From Nonomuraea spiralis (GTDB lineage: Bacteria > Actinomycetota > Actinomycetes > Streptosporangiales > Streptosporangiaceae), in NCBI RefSeq assembly GCF_014648435.1, contig NZ_BMRC01000002.1, forward strand, positions 372,001 through 436,000: a DNA stretch of 64,000 nt. Direction: 5' to 3'. The notes below the pieces were generated by a model. The model was given only the letters and a program-made list of their open reading frames with translations, was not told where the DNA came from and did no database searches. Shown here in pieces: positions 8,982 through 16,937 of this stretch (position 1 is the stretch's first letter; every line of letters starts with the position of its first letter). The position numbers were made by a program, and so were the translations under genes.

Positions 8982-9040
8982 CCCCCGGGTTGCGATGTGC
9001 CCGAGGGGAGGCGGACACTCGTAGTGAGGGGGTGACCTCA

Positions 9041-9346
9041 GTGGAAGAAGAACGCAGGACCCTGCCTTTCGAGTGCCGCGGTTGCTGGCACGTCTGGGAA
9101 GAGGACTACCTCGTCAGGCACATCGACGACGAACACGGGAACGCCGCCGAGATCTGGTTGCGGGACGGGTTGTCGGTGCCGCCGCCGTCGTCGGGAGTGA
9201 TCTGCCCGCATTGCGGCTGTCAGGCGACCACCACGTTCCCGGCCGGCTACCTCGCCCGCCATCCGGAGTTGTTCCGGGCGGCCGAGCCCGTCGTCCCGGA
9301 CGCGACGCCGCTGCTCAGCCCGGTTCCGCCGCGGCGTCCGTACTGA
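9041..9346 (+). CDS. zinc-ribbon protein, paralogue of the next gene
   Basis: 101 aa. FECRGCWHVWEEDYLVRHIDDEHGN carries C-x2-C and a conserved H-x4-EH pair. ICPHCGCQATTTFPAGYLARHPEL carries the second C-x2-C, giving one four-Cys zinc ribbon with an intervening histidine-rich helix. The C-terminal tail is Pro-rich. GTG 9041 was chosen because GAGGGGG lies about 8 nt upstream. About 60% of the ribbon residues are shared with the gene at 9514. A DNA/RNA-binding or protein-binding role is inferred only from the fold. Confidence 0.75.
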   Translation: MEEERRTLPFECRGCWHVWEEDYLVRHIDDEHGNAAEIWLRDGLSVPPPSSGVICPHCGCQATTTFPAGYLARHPELFRAAEPVVPDATPLLSPVPPRRPY

Positions 9347-9396
9347 CGCGGGTTGCGCGGGCCGTGCCGACAAGTGCCGAAAAGCGGGCCTAAACC

Positions 9397-9434
9397 ATGA
9401 CACTTGGTGAGCGTTTCGTAGCTTGAAGTGTCAT
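9397..9434. promoter_or_regulatory. perfect 9-bp inverted repeat, ATGACACTT/AAGTGTCAT
   Basis: Arms at 9397-9405 and 9426-9434 are perfect inverted copies separated by 20 nt, about two helical turns. The site is AT-rich relative to its surroundings. It lies 51 nt after the first zinc-ribbon gene and about 80 nt before the second. It could be an operator for a dimeric regulator or a hairpin. Confidence 0.5.
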
Positions 9435-9474
9435 AAGGGGCGCCTTGCGGCGGCGTGCGGGCAGGAGCAGACTC

Positions 9475-9486
9475 AGGTCTAGACCA
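9475..9486. promoter_or_regulatory. AGGTCTAGACCA palindrome resembling the core of a DasR (dre) site
   Basis: GGTCTAGACC is a perfect 10-bp palindrome 28 nt upstream of the second zinc-ribbon gene. It matches 11 of 12 bases of the TGGTCTAGACCA core bound by the GlcNAc-responsive regulator DasR in streptomycetes. Flanking bases fit less well. No dasR gene or chitin-use gene is present nearby, so the assignment is weak. Confidence 0.35.
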
Positions 9487-9513
9487 TTGACTCCCCTGTC
9501 AGGGGTGATCCTC

Positions 9514-9966
9514 GTGCGCGACGGGTTCGAGACCCGCGAGACCTGGCCCTTCGAGTGCCTGCGCTGCCTGCGGGTCTGGGAGGAGGAATTCGTCGTCCGG
9601 CACTTCGCGGACGACCACGGTAATGAGGTCGAGATCTGGCTGAGCTCCGGCGTGGCCGTGCAGCCCCCCTGGTCGGGCACGTGCTGCCCGGGATGCGGCG
9701 CCTATCACGTGACCTCGTTCCCCAGCGGCTACCTGGCCAGGCACCCTGAGCTGCGGCCCGAGGCCGAGCTGGTGCCTGAGCTGGTGCCGGTGCCCGAGTT
9801 CGGCGCCGCTGCCGCGTCGGGGCCGGCGCTGGAGGAACCACGGACGCCCCTGCGCGGGGCGCCCGTGGCCGGCCGGCTGCTCGTCGCGATCGGGGTGCCC
9901 GTCGCCCTGTTCGTCGGGTACGAGCTGTACCGGAACCTCGTGGTCGTGACGCACGTCCACCATTAG
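9514..9966 (+). CDS. zinc-ribbon protein with C-terminal membrane anchor
   Basis: 150 aa. FECLRCLRVWEEEFVVRHFADDHGN and CCPGCGAYHVTSFPSGYLARHPEL align closely with the preceding gene, including both C-x2-C pairs. Unlike it, this copy adds an acidic/Pro linker and a C-terminal hydrophobic helix (LLVAIGVPVALFVGYELYRNL), so it is probably tail-anchored with the ribbon in the cytosol. GTG 9514 is 5 nt after AGGGGTGA. That sequence pairs with CCCCT just upstream in a small hairpin (9493-9505), which may modulate translation. Confidence 0.75.
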   Translation: MRDGFETRETWPFECLRCLRVWEEEFVVRHFADDHGNEVEIWLSSGVAVQPPWSGTCCPGCGAYHVTSFPSGYLARHPELRPEAELVPELVPVPEFGAAAASGPALEEPRTPLRGAPVAGRLLVAIGVPVALFVGYELYRNLVVVTHVHH

Positions 9967-9987
9967 CCCGCCGCCCGCGCGGCGGGC
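9966..9987. terminator. bidirectional hairpin terminator between convergent genes
   Basis: GCCCGCCGC (9966-9974) and GCGGCGGGC (9979-9987) form a perfect 9-bp stem with a 4-nt loop, starting at the last base of the zinc-ribbon stop codon. It faces the ABC-transporter gene ending at 10002. No U-tract, as is usual in these GC-rich genomes. Confidence 0.7.
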
Positions 9988-10001
9988 CGATGGTGTCCCG
10001 G

Positions 10002-11834
10002 CTACTGGCTCAGGCTCTCCAGCCAGGCCCGGTGCAGCCCGGCGAAGCGGCCCGAGGCGGCGATGAGCCGGTCGGGCGGCCCGTCCTCGACGACCTGGCC
10101 GGCCTCCATCACCAGCACCCGGTCGGCGATCTCCACGGTCGAGAGCCGGTGGGCGATGATCAGTGCGGTGCGGTCGGCCAGGATCGTGCGCAGCGCCCGC
10201 TGCACCAGCCGCTCGCTCGGCACGTCGAGGCTGGAGGTGGCCTCGTCGAGGATGAGCACCGCCGGATCGGCGAGGAACGCCCTGGCGAACGCGATGAGCT
10301 GCCGCTGACCGGCCGACATCCGGCCGCCGCGCTTGCCGACCTCGGTGTCGTAGCCGTCGGGCAGGCCGGCGACGAACTCGTGCGCGCCGATCGCCTTGGC
10401 CGCCTCGCGTATCTGACGGTCGGTGGCGTCCGGCATGCCGAACCTGATGTTGTCCGCGACCGTGCCGCTGAACAGGAAGTTCTCCTGCGTGACCATGACC
10501 ACGGCCTGGCGCAGCGTCGCCTCGTCCAGGTCGCGCAGGTCGACGCCGTCGAGCAGGACGCGGCCCGCGGTCGGGTCGTAGAAGCGGGAGATCAGCTTGG
10601 CCAGCGTCGTCTTGCCCGCGCCGGTCGCGCCGACCAGCGCCACGCTCTGGCCACCCGGGATCGACAGGTCGAGGCCCGGCAGGATCGGCATCTCCTCGAC
10701 GTAGGCGAACCTGACGCCCTCGAAGCGCACGGCGCCGCGCACCGGCTGCGGCAGCGGCTCGGGCCGCCGCGGCTCCGGCACGCCCGGCTCCTCCTCCAGC
10801 ACGCCCGACAACTTCTCCAGGGCCGCGCCCGCCGACTGCAGGGTGTTGTAGAACTGGCTGAGCTCCTGCATCGGCTCGTAGAACTGCCGAAGGTAGAGCA
10901 GGAACGCGGCCAGCACGCCGATCGTGACCTCCTCGTGGATCGCCAGGTAGCCGCCGTAGAGCAGCACCCCGCCCACGGTCAGGTTGCCGATCAGCTTGAT
11001 GCCGAACATGAACTCCGCGCCCAGCAACATGCTGCGCGCGTTGGCGTCCCGGTAGTCGTCGTTGAGCTGGGCGAAGATCTCCTGGTTGCGCGGTTCCCTG
11101 CGGAAGGCCTGTACGGCTCGGATGCCGGTCATCGACTCCACGAAGTGCACGATCACCAGCGCGACCGTCTCGCGCGTCCGCCGGTAGACGATCACCGACT
11201 GCCGCCGGAACCACCGTGTGAACAGCAGCAGCAGCGGCAGCGGGACCAGCGCCACCAGGCCGAGGTGTACGTCGAGGATCAGCAGCAGCGCGGCGGTGCC
11301 GAACATCGTCAGCACCGCCTTGACCAGCCCGTCGAAGCCCGACTGGAGCAGTTCGGAGATGGCCTCGATGTCGGAGGTCAGCCGGGAGATGACCCGGCCC
11401 GAGGTGTACTTCTCGTGGAAGTTCAGCGACAGCCGCTGGAAGTGGTCGAACACCCGCCTGCGCAGCTCCAGCAGCACGCTCTGGCCGATCTTCCCCGACA
11501 ACCGCAGGAACGCCTGCCGGGTGAGCGCCTGCGTGACGGCCGCGGCCAGGATGACCCCGACCACGGTCAGCAGGACCCCGGTCCCGGCCCCGCGGGTCAT
11601 CGGCGGGATGCCGTCGTCGATCCCCACCTTGACCAGGTACGGGATCGCCAGCCCCGCCGCGTTCGAGACGACGATGATCGCGGTGAGCAGCGCGATGGGC
11701 CGGCGGTAGGGGCGCAGCAGGTCGCCGAGCAGTTTGCGGGAGCGCTCCCGCAGGAGCACCGACACCCTCTCGGGTAGTTCGTCCTGCTCCTCGGAGGCGA
11801 CGCCGCGCCAGGAGGACACGGGGGTGGTGGTCAT
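10002..11834 (-). CDS. ABC exporter half-transporter, canonical Walker B subunit
   Basis: 610 aa: six transmembrane helices (to about 330) fused to an ATPase domain. Walker A is GATGAGKTT, Walker B is LILDEATSSLD with catalytic Glu, and the switch His is in IIAHRLST. The signature is degenerate (GRMSAGQRQ instead of LSGGQ). It is translated with the upstream half-transporter through an ATGA overlap (11831-11834). Together they fit an asymmetric heterodimeric exporter of drugs or lipids (TM287/288, BmrCD type). The substrate is unknown. Confidence 0.9.
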   Translation of the reverse strand: MTTTPVSSWRGVASEEQDELPERVSVLLRERSRKLLGDLLRPYRRPIALLTAIIVVSNAAGLAIPYLVKVGIDDGIPPMTRGAGTGVLLTVVGVILAAAVTQALTRQAFLRLSGKIGQSVLLELRRRVFDHFQRLSLNFHEKYTSGRVISRLTSDIEAISELLQSGFDGLVKAVLTMFGTAALLLILDVHLGLVALVPLPLLLLFTRWFRRQSVIVYRRTRETVALVIVHFVESMTGIRAVQAFRREPRNQEIFAQLNDDYRDANARSMLLGAEFMFGIKLIGNLTVGGVLLYGGYLAIHEEVTIGVLAAFLLYLRQFYEPMQELSQFYNTLQSAGAALEKLSGVLEEEPGVPEPRRPEPLPQPVRGAVRFEGVRFAYVEEMPILPGLDLSIPGGQSVALVGATGAGKTTLAKLISRFYDPTAGRVLLDGVDLRDLDEATLRQAVVMVTQENFLFSGTVADNIRFGMPDATDRQIREAAKAIGAHEFVAGLPDGYDTEVGKRGGRMSAGQRQLIAFARAFLADPAVLILDEATSSLDVPSERLVQRALRTILADRTALIIAHRLSTVEIADRVLVMEAGQVVEDGPPDRLIAASGRFAGLHRAWLESLSQ

Positions 11835-13612
11835 CGCAGCGCTCCTTCCGAGGGGTCGAAGTCGGCGTCCTGGGCCAGCAGCTCGCGGTACTCGGGCACG
11901 TCGGCCAGCAGTTCGTGGTGGCGTCCGACGTGGGTGATGGTGCCGCCGCGCAGCAGGGCCACCTTGTCGGCCAGCAGCACGGTCGAGGCCCGGTGGGCGA
12001 CGACGATGCCGGTCGCCTCGCGCAGCACGTGCCGCAGCGCCTCCTCCACCAGCGCCTCGGTCTCCACGTCGAGCGCGGACAGGGTGTCGTCGAGGACCAG
12101 GACCCTCGGCTTGCTCAGCACCGCCCGTGCCAGGGCGAGCCGTTGCCGCTGCCCGCCGGACAGCGACAGGCCCTGCTCGCCGATGCGGGTGTCGAGGCCC
12201 CAGGGCAGGTCGTACACGAAGCCGGCCTGGGCGGTGGCGATCGCGTCGGCCAGTTCCTCGTCGGTGGCGTCGAGGCGGCCGAGCATGAGGTTCTCGCGCA
12301 CGCTCATCGAGAACAGCGTCGGTTCCTCGAACGCGGTGGCCACCAGCGAGCGCAGCGTGGTCAGGTCGAGGTCGCGCACGTCCTCGCCGTCGATCGTCAC
12401 GCGGCCGGAGGTGGGGTCGATCAGCCGGGGCACCAGCGCGGTCAGGGTGGTCTTGCCCGCGCCCGTCGCGCCCACGACGGCCACCGTCTCGCCCGGCCGT
12501 ACGTCCAGCCAGACGTCGTTAAGCACCGGCTCGTCCGCGCCGGGGAAGGTGAACCCGACGCCCTCGAACCGCAGGTGGCCGCGGGGCAGCTCGATCGTGC
12601 GGCTGCCGCCCTCGATGGCCGGGACGGTGTCCATGACCTCCATGACCCGGTCGGCGGAGGTCATCGCCTCCTGCGCCATGGCCAGGATGTAGCCGAGGCT
12701 GGCGATCGGCCACACGAGCTGGAGCATCAGGGTGGTGAAGGCGACCAGCGTGCCCAGCGTCATCGAGCCGGAGCCCACCGCGAGGGCGCCGAGCAGCAGC
12801 ACCAGGGCGAGGGTGACGTTGGGGATCACTTCGAGGAAGGCGAAGAACCTGGCCGACAGGGTGGCCTTGTCGACCGAGGTGCCGTACACCTTGCGGGCCG
12901 CCTCGTCGTAGCGGTCGAAGACGTGGTGGCGGCGGCCGAAGGCCTTGATCGTACGGATGCCGATCGCCGACTCCTCGACGAGCGTGGCGAGGTCGCCCTG
13001 CTCGTCCTGGACCTGGCGGGAGATCTTGATGTAGCGCTTCTCGAACCGCAGCGAGGTCCACACGATCGGTACGGCCGAGGCCAGCACCAGCAGCCCGAGC
13101 GGCCAGTACTTGTTCAGCAGCAGCACGGTCACCGTGATGAGCTGGAGGACGTTCATCACCAGGAAGAGCATGCCGAAGCCGAGGAAACGGCGGATCGTGG
13201 ACAGGTCCGTCGTGGCCCGCGACAGTAACTGGCCCGACTGCCAGTCGCCGTGGAAGCCCATGGGCAGGCGCTGGAGGTGCTCGTAGAGGTCGTCGCGGAT
13301 CGCGGTCTCCAGGCCGAGCACGGGCTTGACCTGGGTCCAGCGCCGCAGGAAGATCAGCCCGGCTTCCACGACGCCCACGCCGAGGGCGATGAGACCGAGC
13401 GGGAGCAGCCCGTCGGAGTCGCCCCGCGTGACCGGGCCGTCGATGACCTTCTCGCTGATCAGGGGGAGCGCGATGCTCGCGGCGATGCTGAGTATCGCGG
13501 CCAGCCAGATGAGCACCAGTCTGGCGGCGTACGGGCGGAGGTAGGACTTCATCCGCCACAGGGAGTTGGAGGAGAGCAGGGGACGGCGAGGTGTGTCAGT
13601 ATCGGGAGGCAT
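11831..13612 (-). CDS. ABC exporter half-transporter, degenerate Walker B subunit
   Basis: 593 aa from ATG 13612 (a TTG at 13639 would add nine residues). The N-terminal six-helix exporter domain is followed by the ATPase: Walker A GATGAGKTT, canonical signature [10 protein letters not shown], but Walker B LVLDDTLSALD, where Asp replaces the catalytic Glu. The partner has the reverse pattern, so one composite ATP site should be catalytic and the other degenerate. It is first in a two-gene operon; the promoter lies in the 155-bp region shared with the divergent deaminase. Confidence 0.9.
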   Translation of the reverse strand: MPPDTDTPRRPLLSSNSLWRMKSYLRPYAARLVLIWLAAILSIAASIALPLISEKVIDGPVTRGDSDGLLPLGLIALGVGVVEAGLIFLRRWTQVKPVLGLETAIRDDLYEHLQRLPMGFHGDWQSGQLLSRATTDLSTIRRFLGFGMLFLVMNVLQLITVTVLLLNKYWPLGLLVLASAVPIVWTSLRFEKRYIKISRQVQDEQGDLATLVEESAIGIRTIKAFGRRHHVFDRYDEAARKVYGTSVDKATLSARFFAFLEVIPNVTLALVLLLGALAVGSGSMTLGTLVAFTTLMLQLVWPIASLGYILAMAQEAMTSADRVMEVMDTVPAIEGGSRTIELPRGHLRFEGVGFTFPGADEPVLNDVWLDVRPGETVAVVGATGAGKTTLTALVPRLIDPTSGRVTIDGEDVRDLDLTTLRSLVATAFEEPTLFSMSVRENLMLGRLDATDEELADAIATAQAGFVYDLPWGLDTRIGEQGLSLSGGQRQRLALARAVLSKPRVLVLDDTLSALDVETEALVEEALRHVLREATGIVVAHRASTVLLADKVALLRGGTITHVGRHHELLADVPEYRELLAQDADFDPSEGALR

Positions 13613-13767
13613 CCCAACCAGGTTAATACGTGGGATCAACCCATTTTCGGCTGTGAAGACGGGGGTTTCCGCAGGTGACGTGCGGAAACGGGTAACGTCA
13701 TGATTTTCTGCAGCAGGGCTCGACGATTGACGCGCTGCTCACCTGTCTCACCGGAACGGATGCCTGG

Positions 13768-14247
13768 ATGATCGACGAGAGAGAACTGCCGTACCTGAGC
13801 CGCTGTGTCGAGCTGGCCGCCGAGGCGCTGGAGTCGGGGGACGAGCCCTTCGGGTCGGTGCTGGTCGCCGCGGACGGCACGGTGCTGGCCGAGGACCACA
13901 ACCGGGTGGCCGGGGGCGATCGTACGCAGCACCCGGAGTTCGCGCTGGCGCGCTGGGCGGCGGCCAACATGACGCCGTCCGAGCGGGCGGCCGCCACCGT
14001 CTACACCTCCGGCGAGCACTGCCCGATGTGCTCGGCCGCCCACGCCTGGGTGGGGCTGGGACGCATCGTCTACGTGGCGTCGTCGGAGCAACTGGCGGAG
14101 TGGCTGGGCGAGCTGGGCGTCCCGGCGCCGCCGGTGAGCATGCTGCCGGTCAACGCCGTCGCGCCGGGCGTCGCGGTGGACGGGCCCGTCCCCGAGCTCG
14201 CCGGCAGGGTACGCGAGCTGCACCGCCGCTCCTGCAACGGACGGTGA
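13768..14247 (+). CDS. nucleoside/cytidine deaminase-like zinc hydrolase
   Basis: 159 aa of the CDA/guanine-deaminase superfamily. The HPE motif (His55, Glu57) and GEHCPMC (Cys85, Cys88) are the zinc ligands and proton shuttle. The usual form is HAE with PCxxC; here Pro replaces Ala and His precedes the Cys. Size and TVYTSGEHCPMCSAAHAW resemble guanine or tRNA-adenosine deaminase branches, but the substrate cannot be set from sequence. Convergent with the diiron gene 25 nt downstream. Confidence 0.85.
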   Translation: MIDERELPYLSRCVELAAEALESGDEPFGSVLVAADGTVLAEDHNRVAGGDRTQHPEFALARWAAANMTPSERAAATVYTSGEHCPMCSAAHAWVGLGRIVYVASSEQLAEWLGELGVPAPPVSMLPVNAVAPGVAVDGPVPELAGRVRELHRRSCNGR

Positions 14248-14272
14248 GCCCGGCGGTCGGATGGTCAGGGGG

Positions 14273-15385
14273 TCAGGCGGAGCCGAGGGCGATCGTGTCG
14301 GCGACCTCGGCGTGCCGTTCGGCCTCCTCCTCGGCGAAGCGGGCCTCGTCCAGTTTGTCGGCGATGTCCTCGTCCTGCTTCATGAGGGCGTCGAGCGACT
14401 GGCCGGCCATCTCCAGCACGCCCATGTCCGCGTACGCCTGCTGCAGCCGCGGGCTCCACAACCCGATGTCCTTGACGCACGGGACGATCCTGCTGAACAG
14501 CAGCGAGCGGAACAGCCGCAGGTAGTCCGACTGGTCGGTGGCCCGCATGACCTCGTCGGTCTCGGCCTTCGACAGGCCCAGGTGCTCCCAGGACTCCGCG
14601 CCGCGCAGCCGGTCGCGCATCAGGTAGCAGCCCTCGATGACGAAGTCCTCGCGCTCGCGCAGCTCCTGCTCCGACAGGTTCTTGTAGTAGTCGCGCAGCG
14701 CCATCCGGCCGAAGGCGACGTGCCGGGCCTCGTCCTGCATCACGTACGCGAGGATCTGCTTGGGCAGCGGCTTGGTGGTGATGTCGCGCATGACGCCGAA
14801 CGCGGCCAGGGCCAGGCCCTCGATGAGCACCTGCATGCCGAGGTAGGGCATGTCCCAGCGCGAGTCGCCGAGCGTGCTGTCCAGCAGCGACTTGAGGTGC
14901 TCGTTGATCGGGTACGCCAGGCCCACCTTCTCCTGGAGGAAACGGGCGTAGGTCTCGGCGTGGCGGGCCTCGTCCATGGTCTGGGTGGCGGCGTAGAACT
15001 TGGAGTCCAGGTCGGGCACCGACTCCACGATCCGGGCCGAGCAGATCATCGCGCCCTGCTCGCCGTGCAGGAACTGGGAGAACTGCCAGGCCGCGCCGTG
15101 CAGCCGTACGTCCTGGCGCTGCTGGGGGCCGAGCCGGTGCCACAGCGGGGTGTCGTAGATGGCGATCGTGGTGTCGGGGATGCCGAGCACGTTGTACGGG
15201 TCGACCTCAAGGTCCCAGTCGATGCGCTTGGTCGAGTCCCACTGCTTGTCCTTGCCCTTCTGGTACAAGGCCAGCATGCGGTCCCTGCCCTCGTCGTACT
15301 CCCAGGTGAACCGGCTGGCGCCGGCCATATCGACGTCCCAGGTGGAGAGCTCGGAGGGGATGGTGTAGAGATCATGCGTCGACAT
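14273..15385 (-). CDS. ferritin-like diiron protein (R2/AurF-like fold)
   Basis: 370 aa. Two DEARH helices (TMDEARHAETY and VMQDEARHVAFG) give the paired ExxH motifs of a four-helix diiron carboxylate centre. Additional Glu in LHGEQGAM and LIEGLALAAFG complete the ligand set. The protein is larger than ferritin and closer in plan to ribonucleotide reductase R2-like or N-oxygenase enzymes; the substrate is unknown. It is divergent from a TetR gene, with two identical-type palindromes between them, so it is probably the regulator's target. Strong SD-like GGAGGT precedes ATG 15385. Confidence 0.8.
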   Translation of the reverse strand: MSTHDLYTIPSELSTWDVDMAGASRFTWEYDEGRDRMLALYQKGKDKQWDSTKRIDWDLEVDPYNVLGIPDTTIAIYDTPLWHRLGPQQRQDVRLHGAAWQFSQFLHGEQGAMICSARIVESVPDLDSKFYAATQTMDEARHAETYARFLQEKVGLAYPINEHLKSLLDSTLGDSRWDMPYLGMQVLIEGLALAAFGVMRDITTKPLPKQILAYVMQDEARHVAFGRMALRDYYKNLSEQELREREDFVIEGCYLMRDRLRGAESWEHLGLSKAETDEVMRATDQSDYLRLFRSLLFSRIVPCVKDIGLWSPRLQQAYADMGVLEMAGQSLDALMKQDEDIADKLDEARFAEEEAERHAEVADTIALGSA

Positions 15386-15405
15386 AGGACCTCCGCGAGG
15401 GGGAT

Positions 15406-15455
15406 GACGTACGCTGTACGTCCACGCCTCGACCCTCGCACGTACGGTGTACGTC
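15406..15455. promoter_or_regulatory. twin palindromic operators ACGTAC-N3-GTACGT between diiron and TetR genes
   Basis: Operator 1 spans 15407-15421 (ACGTAC GCT GTACGT, with flanking G/C giving 7-bp arms). Operator 2 spans 15440-15454 (ACGTAC GGT GTACGT). Centres are 33 bp apart, about three helical turns. They sit 22 and 19 nt from the two divergent start codons. The arrangement predicts cooperative binding by TetR dimers repressing both genes. Confidence 0.75.
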
Positions 15456-15472
15456 CGTCAATAGGATGAGCT

Positions 15473-16105
15473 ATGACCTCGGAGCCCTTGTCCAGGCCGC
15501 GCATCGTGGCCGCGGCCATCGACCTCATCGAGCGCGAGGGAGCCGACGCGGTCTCCATGCGCCGCATCGCCGCCGAGCTCGGCGTCGGCGTGATGTCCCT
15601 CTACAACCACGTGCCGAACAAGGACGACCTGCTCAACGGCGTGGCCGAGAGCGTGCTGAGCGGGATCGGGTTCACCGACGACCCCGACGCCCACTGGACC
15701 GACCGGGTACGTGCGCAGGCGCGGGCCTTCCGGCAGATCGCCCATCACCATCCGCGCTCGACCATGGTGGTGGTCAGCCGTCAGCTCCGCTCCAACGCCG
15801 GGCTGCTGCCGGTCGAGCGGGCGCTGGCCACGCTGCGCGGCGCGGGCTTCGACGGGCCCGACGCGGTCCGGATGTTGCGCATGTTCATCGCCTTCATCGT
15901 GGGCTCGCTGCTGCGCGAGGTCGGGGTGACGCCCACGTTCGCGCCGGTCCACACCCGTACGGTCGAGCCCGCCGAGGTCGATCCCGCGCTGTTCCCCGAG
16001 GTGAGCGCGCTGGCGTCGCTGCTGGGCGAGTGCGACCACGAGGCGGAGTTCGAGTTCGGGGTCGAGCTGCTGATCCAGGCCATGGCGGTGCACGCGAAGC
16101 AGTAG
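15473..16105 (+). CDS. TetR-family transcriptional regulator
   Basis: 210 aa. The N-terminal helix-turn-helix (RIVAAAIDLIEREGADAVSM, then RRIAAELGVGVMSLYNHVPNK) is canonical TetR. The C-terminal region is a TetR_C-type ligand domain. It is transcribed away from the diiron-protein gene with two matching palindromes in the 87-bp gap, so autoregulation and control of the diiron gene are likely. A strong hairpin terminator follows 2 nt after the stop. Confidence 0.93.
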   Translation: MTSEPLSRPRIVAAAIDLIEREGADAVSMRRIAAELGVGVMSLYNHVPNKDDLLNGVAESVLSGIGFTDDPDAHWTDRVRAQARAFRQIAHHHPRSTMVVVSRQLRSNAGLLPVERALATLRGAGFDGPDAVRMLRMFIAFIVGSLLREVGVTPTFAPVHTRTVEPAEVDPALFPEVSALASLLGECDHEAEFEFGVELLIQAMAVHAKQ

Positions 16106-16107
16106 TG

Positions 16108-16138
16108 GGAGGGCATCCGGAGCTCCCGGATGCCCTCC
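16108..16138. terminator. bidirectional hairpin terminator
   Basis: A perfect 13-bp stem (GGAGGGCATCCGG and its complement) with a 5-nt loop lies between the convergent TetR gene (stop 16105) and the transglycosylase-like gene (stop at 16149). Confidence 0.85.
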
Positions 16139-16148
16139 GGGCGGGAGA

Positions 16149-16604
16149 TCAGTACCAGTTGTGTGATCTCCAGTGCCCCCAGGCGCCGCACGGCCTGCCG
16201 TACCTCCCCTTGATGTAGGCCAGGCCCCAGCGGATCTGCGTCTCGGGGTTGGATCTCCAGTCCTTGCCCGCGCCACGCATCTTGCCCGCGGGCAGCGCCT
16301 GCGGGATCCCGTAGGCGCCCGAGGACCGGTTGAGCGCGTGATGGTTCCAATTGCTTTCCCTGGTCCACAGGTTGTCCAGGCAGCGGAACTCCTGGTAACT
16401 CCAGGCTCGCTGGACGACCTGCCCCAAGGCGATCTTCTTGTTTCTCCCGGCGGGCCGTACGGCCGCGATCTTCGGCTGCGCTGACGTTGTCCAGGTCCGG
16501 GTCTTGATCACCGGAGGCTGGGACTCCGCCCAGGCCGGACCGGTCGTGACGCCGAACGCGCTGATGGTGAGAATAGTGCCGCTGAGCACGCGTTTGCTGT
16601 CCAA
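16149..16604 (-). CDS. small secreted transglycosylase-like (SLT/APF-type) protein, copy 1
   Basis: 151 aa. A Sec-type signal peptide ends near PAWAES. After a short linker comes a compact lysozyme-like domain: LWTRESNWNHHALN with the catalytic-type Glu, SSGAYGIPQALPAGKM, WGLAYIKGRYGRPCGAWGHW. It probably cleaves or binds peptidoglycan at the cell surface. TTG 16604 was chosen because AAGGA lies 5 nt upstream. It is a paralogue of the gene at 16938; the shared domain is about 65% identical. Confidence 0.82.
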   Translation of the reverse strand: MDSKRVLSGTILTISAFGVTTGPAWAESQPPVIKTRTWTTSAQPKIAAVRPAGRNKKIALGQVVQRAWSYQEFRCLDNLWTRESNWNHHALNRSSGAYGIPQALPAGKMRGAGKDWRSNPETQIRWGLAYIKGRYGRPCGAWGHWRSHNWY

Positions 16605-16937
16605 GGCGATCCTTGCTTTCGGGTCGCGTGCGGACGGGCGCCCGCTCGGGGCGCCCTGCCGGTCCTGCGTCCGTGGCTCGGACGAGGAGGGTCCGCGCGG
16701 CCTTCCGGGATCCTGTACCGCCCGATCGTGCTGGACGGCCCGGAGGGCGCCGCGACGTGTCCTCTTGCTCGATTCCTATTACGGCCGACACCGCGCAGCC
16801 GTGATCTCGACATGCGAAGGACAGGTGTTTGCGTGCTCAATTCGGATAATGGGCGATCTCGCTGGGCCAGGATTGCCCGGCCCGTCGCCTATATGACATG
16901 TCCTTGACGGAAAACGCGGACACACCTGGGGTTTGAC
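16605..16937. other. 333-bp intergenic region between the two transglycosylase-like genes
   Basis: No coding frame is convincing. It contains the promoter and leader of the copy-1 gene (minus strand). A perfect 7-bp hairpin (GGGCGCC at 16636-16642, GGCGCCC at 16650-16656) lies in the leader near the start codon. The part from 16780 to 16920 is AT-richer and is likely the promoter. I looked for a c-di-AMP (ydaO) riboswitch, which often precedes actinobacterial cell-wall hydrolases, and could not recognise its conserved core. Confidence 0.5.

Noticed and set aside
9523..9535. GGGTTCGAGACCC looks like a tRNA T-arm
   Set aside because: It lies at the start of the second zinc-ribbon reading frame, and no acceptor, D or anticodon arm can be folded around it.
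16605..16937. Possible c-di-AMP (ydaO) riboswitch before the cell-wall hydrolase genes
   Set aside because: I could not find its conserved core or the expected stems; only a 7-bp hairpin is visible. A covariance-model search would decide.
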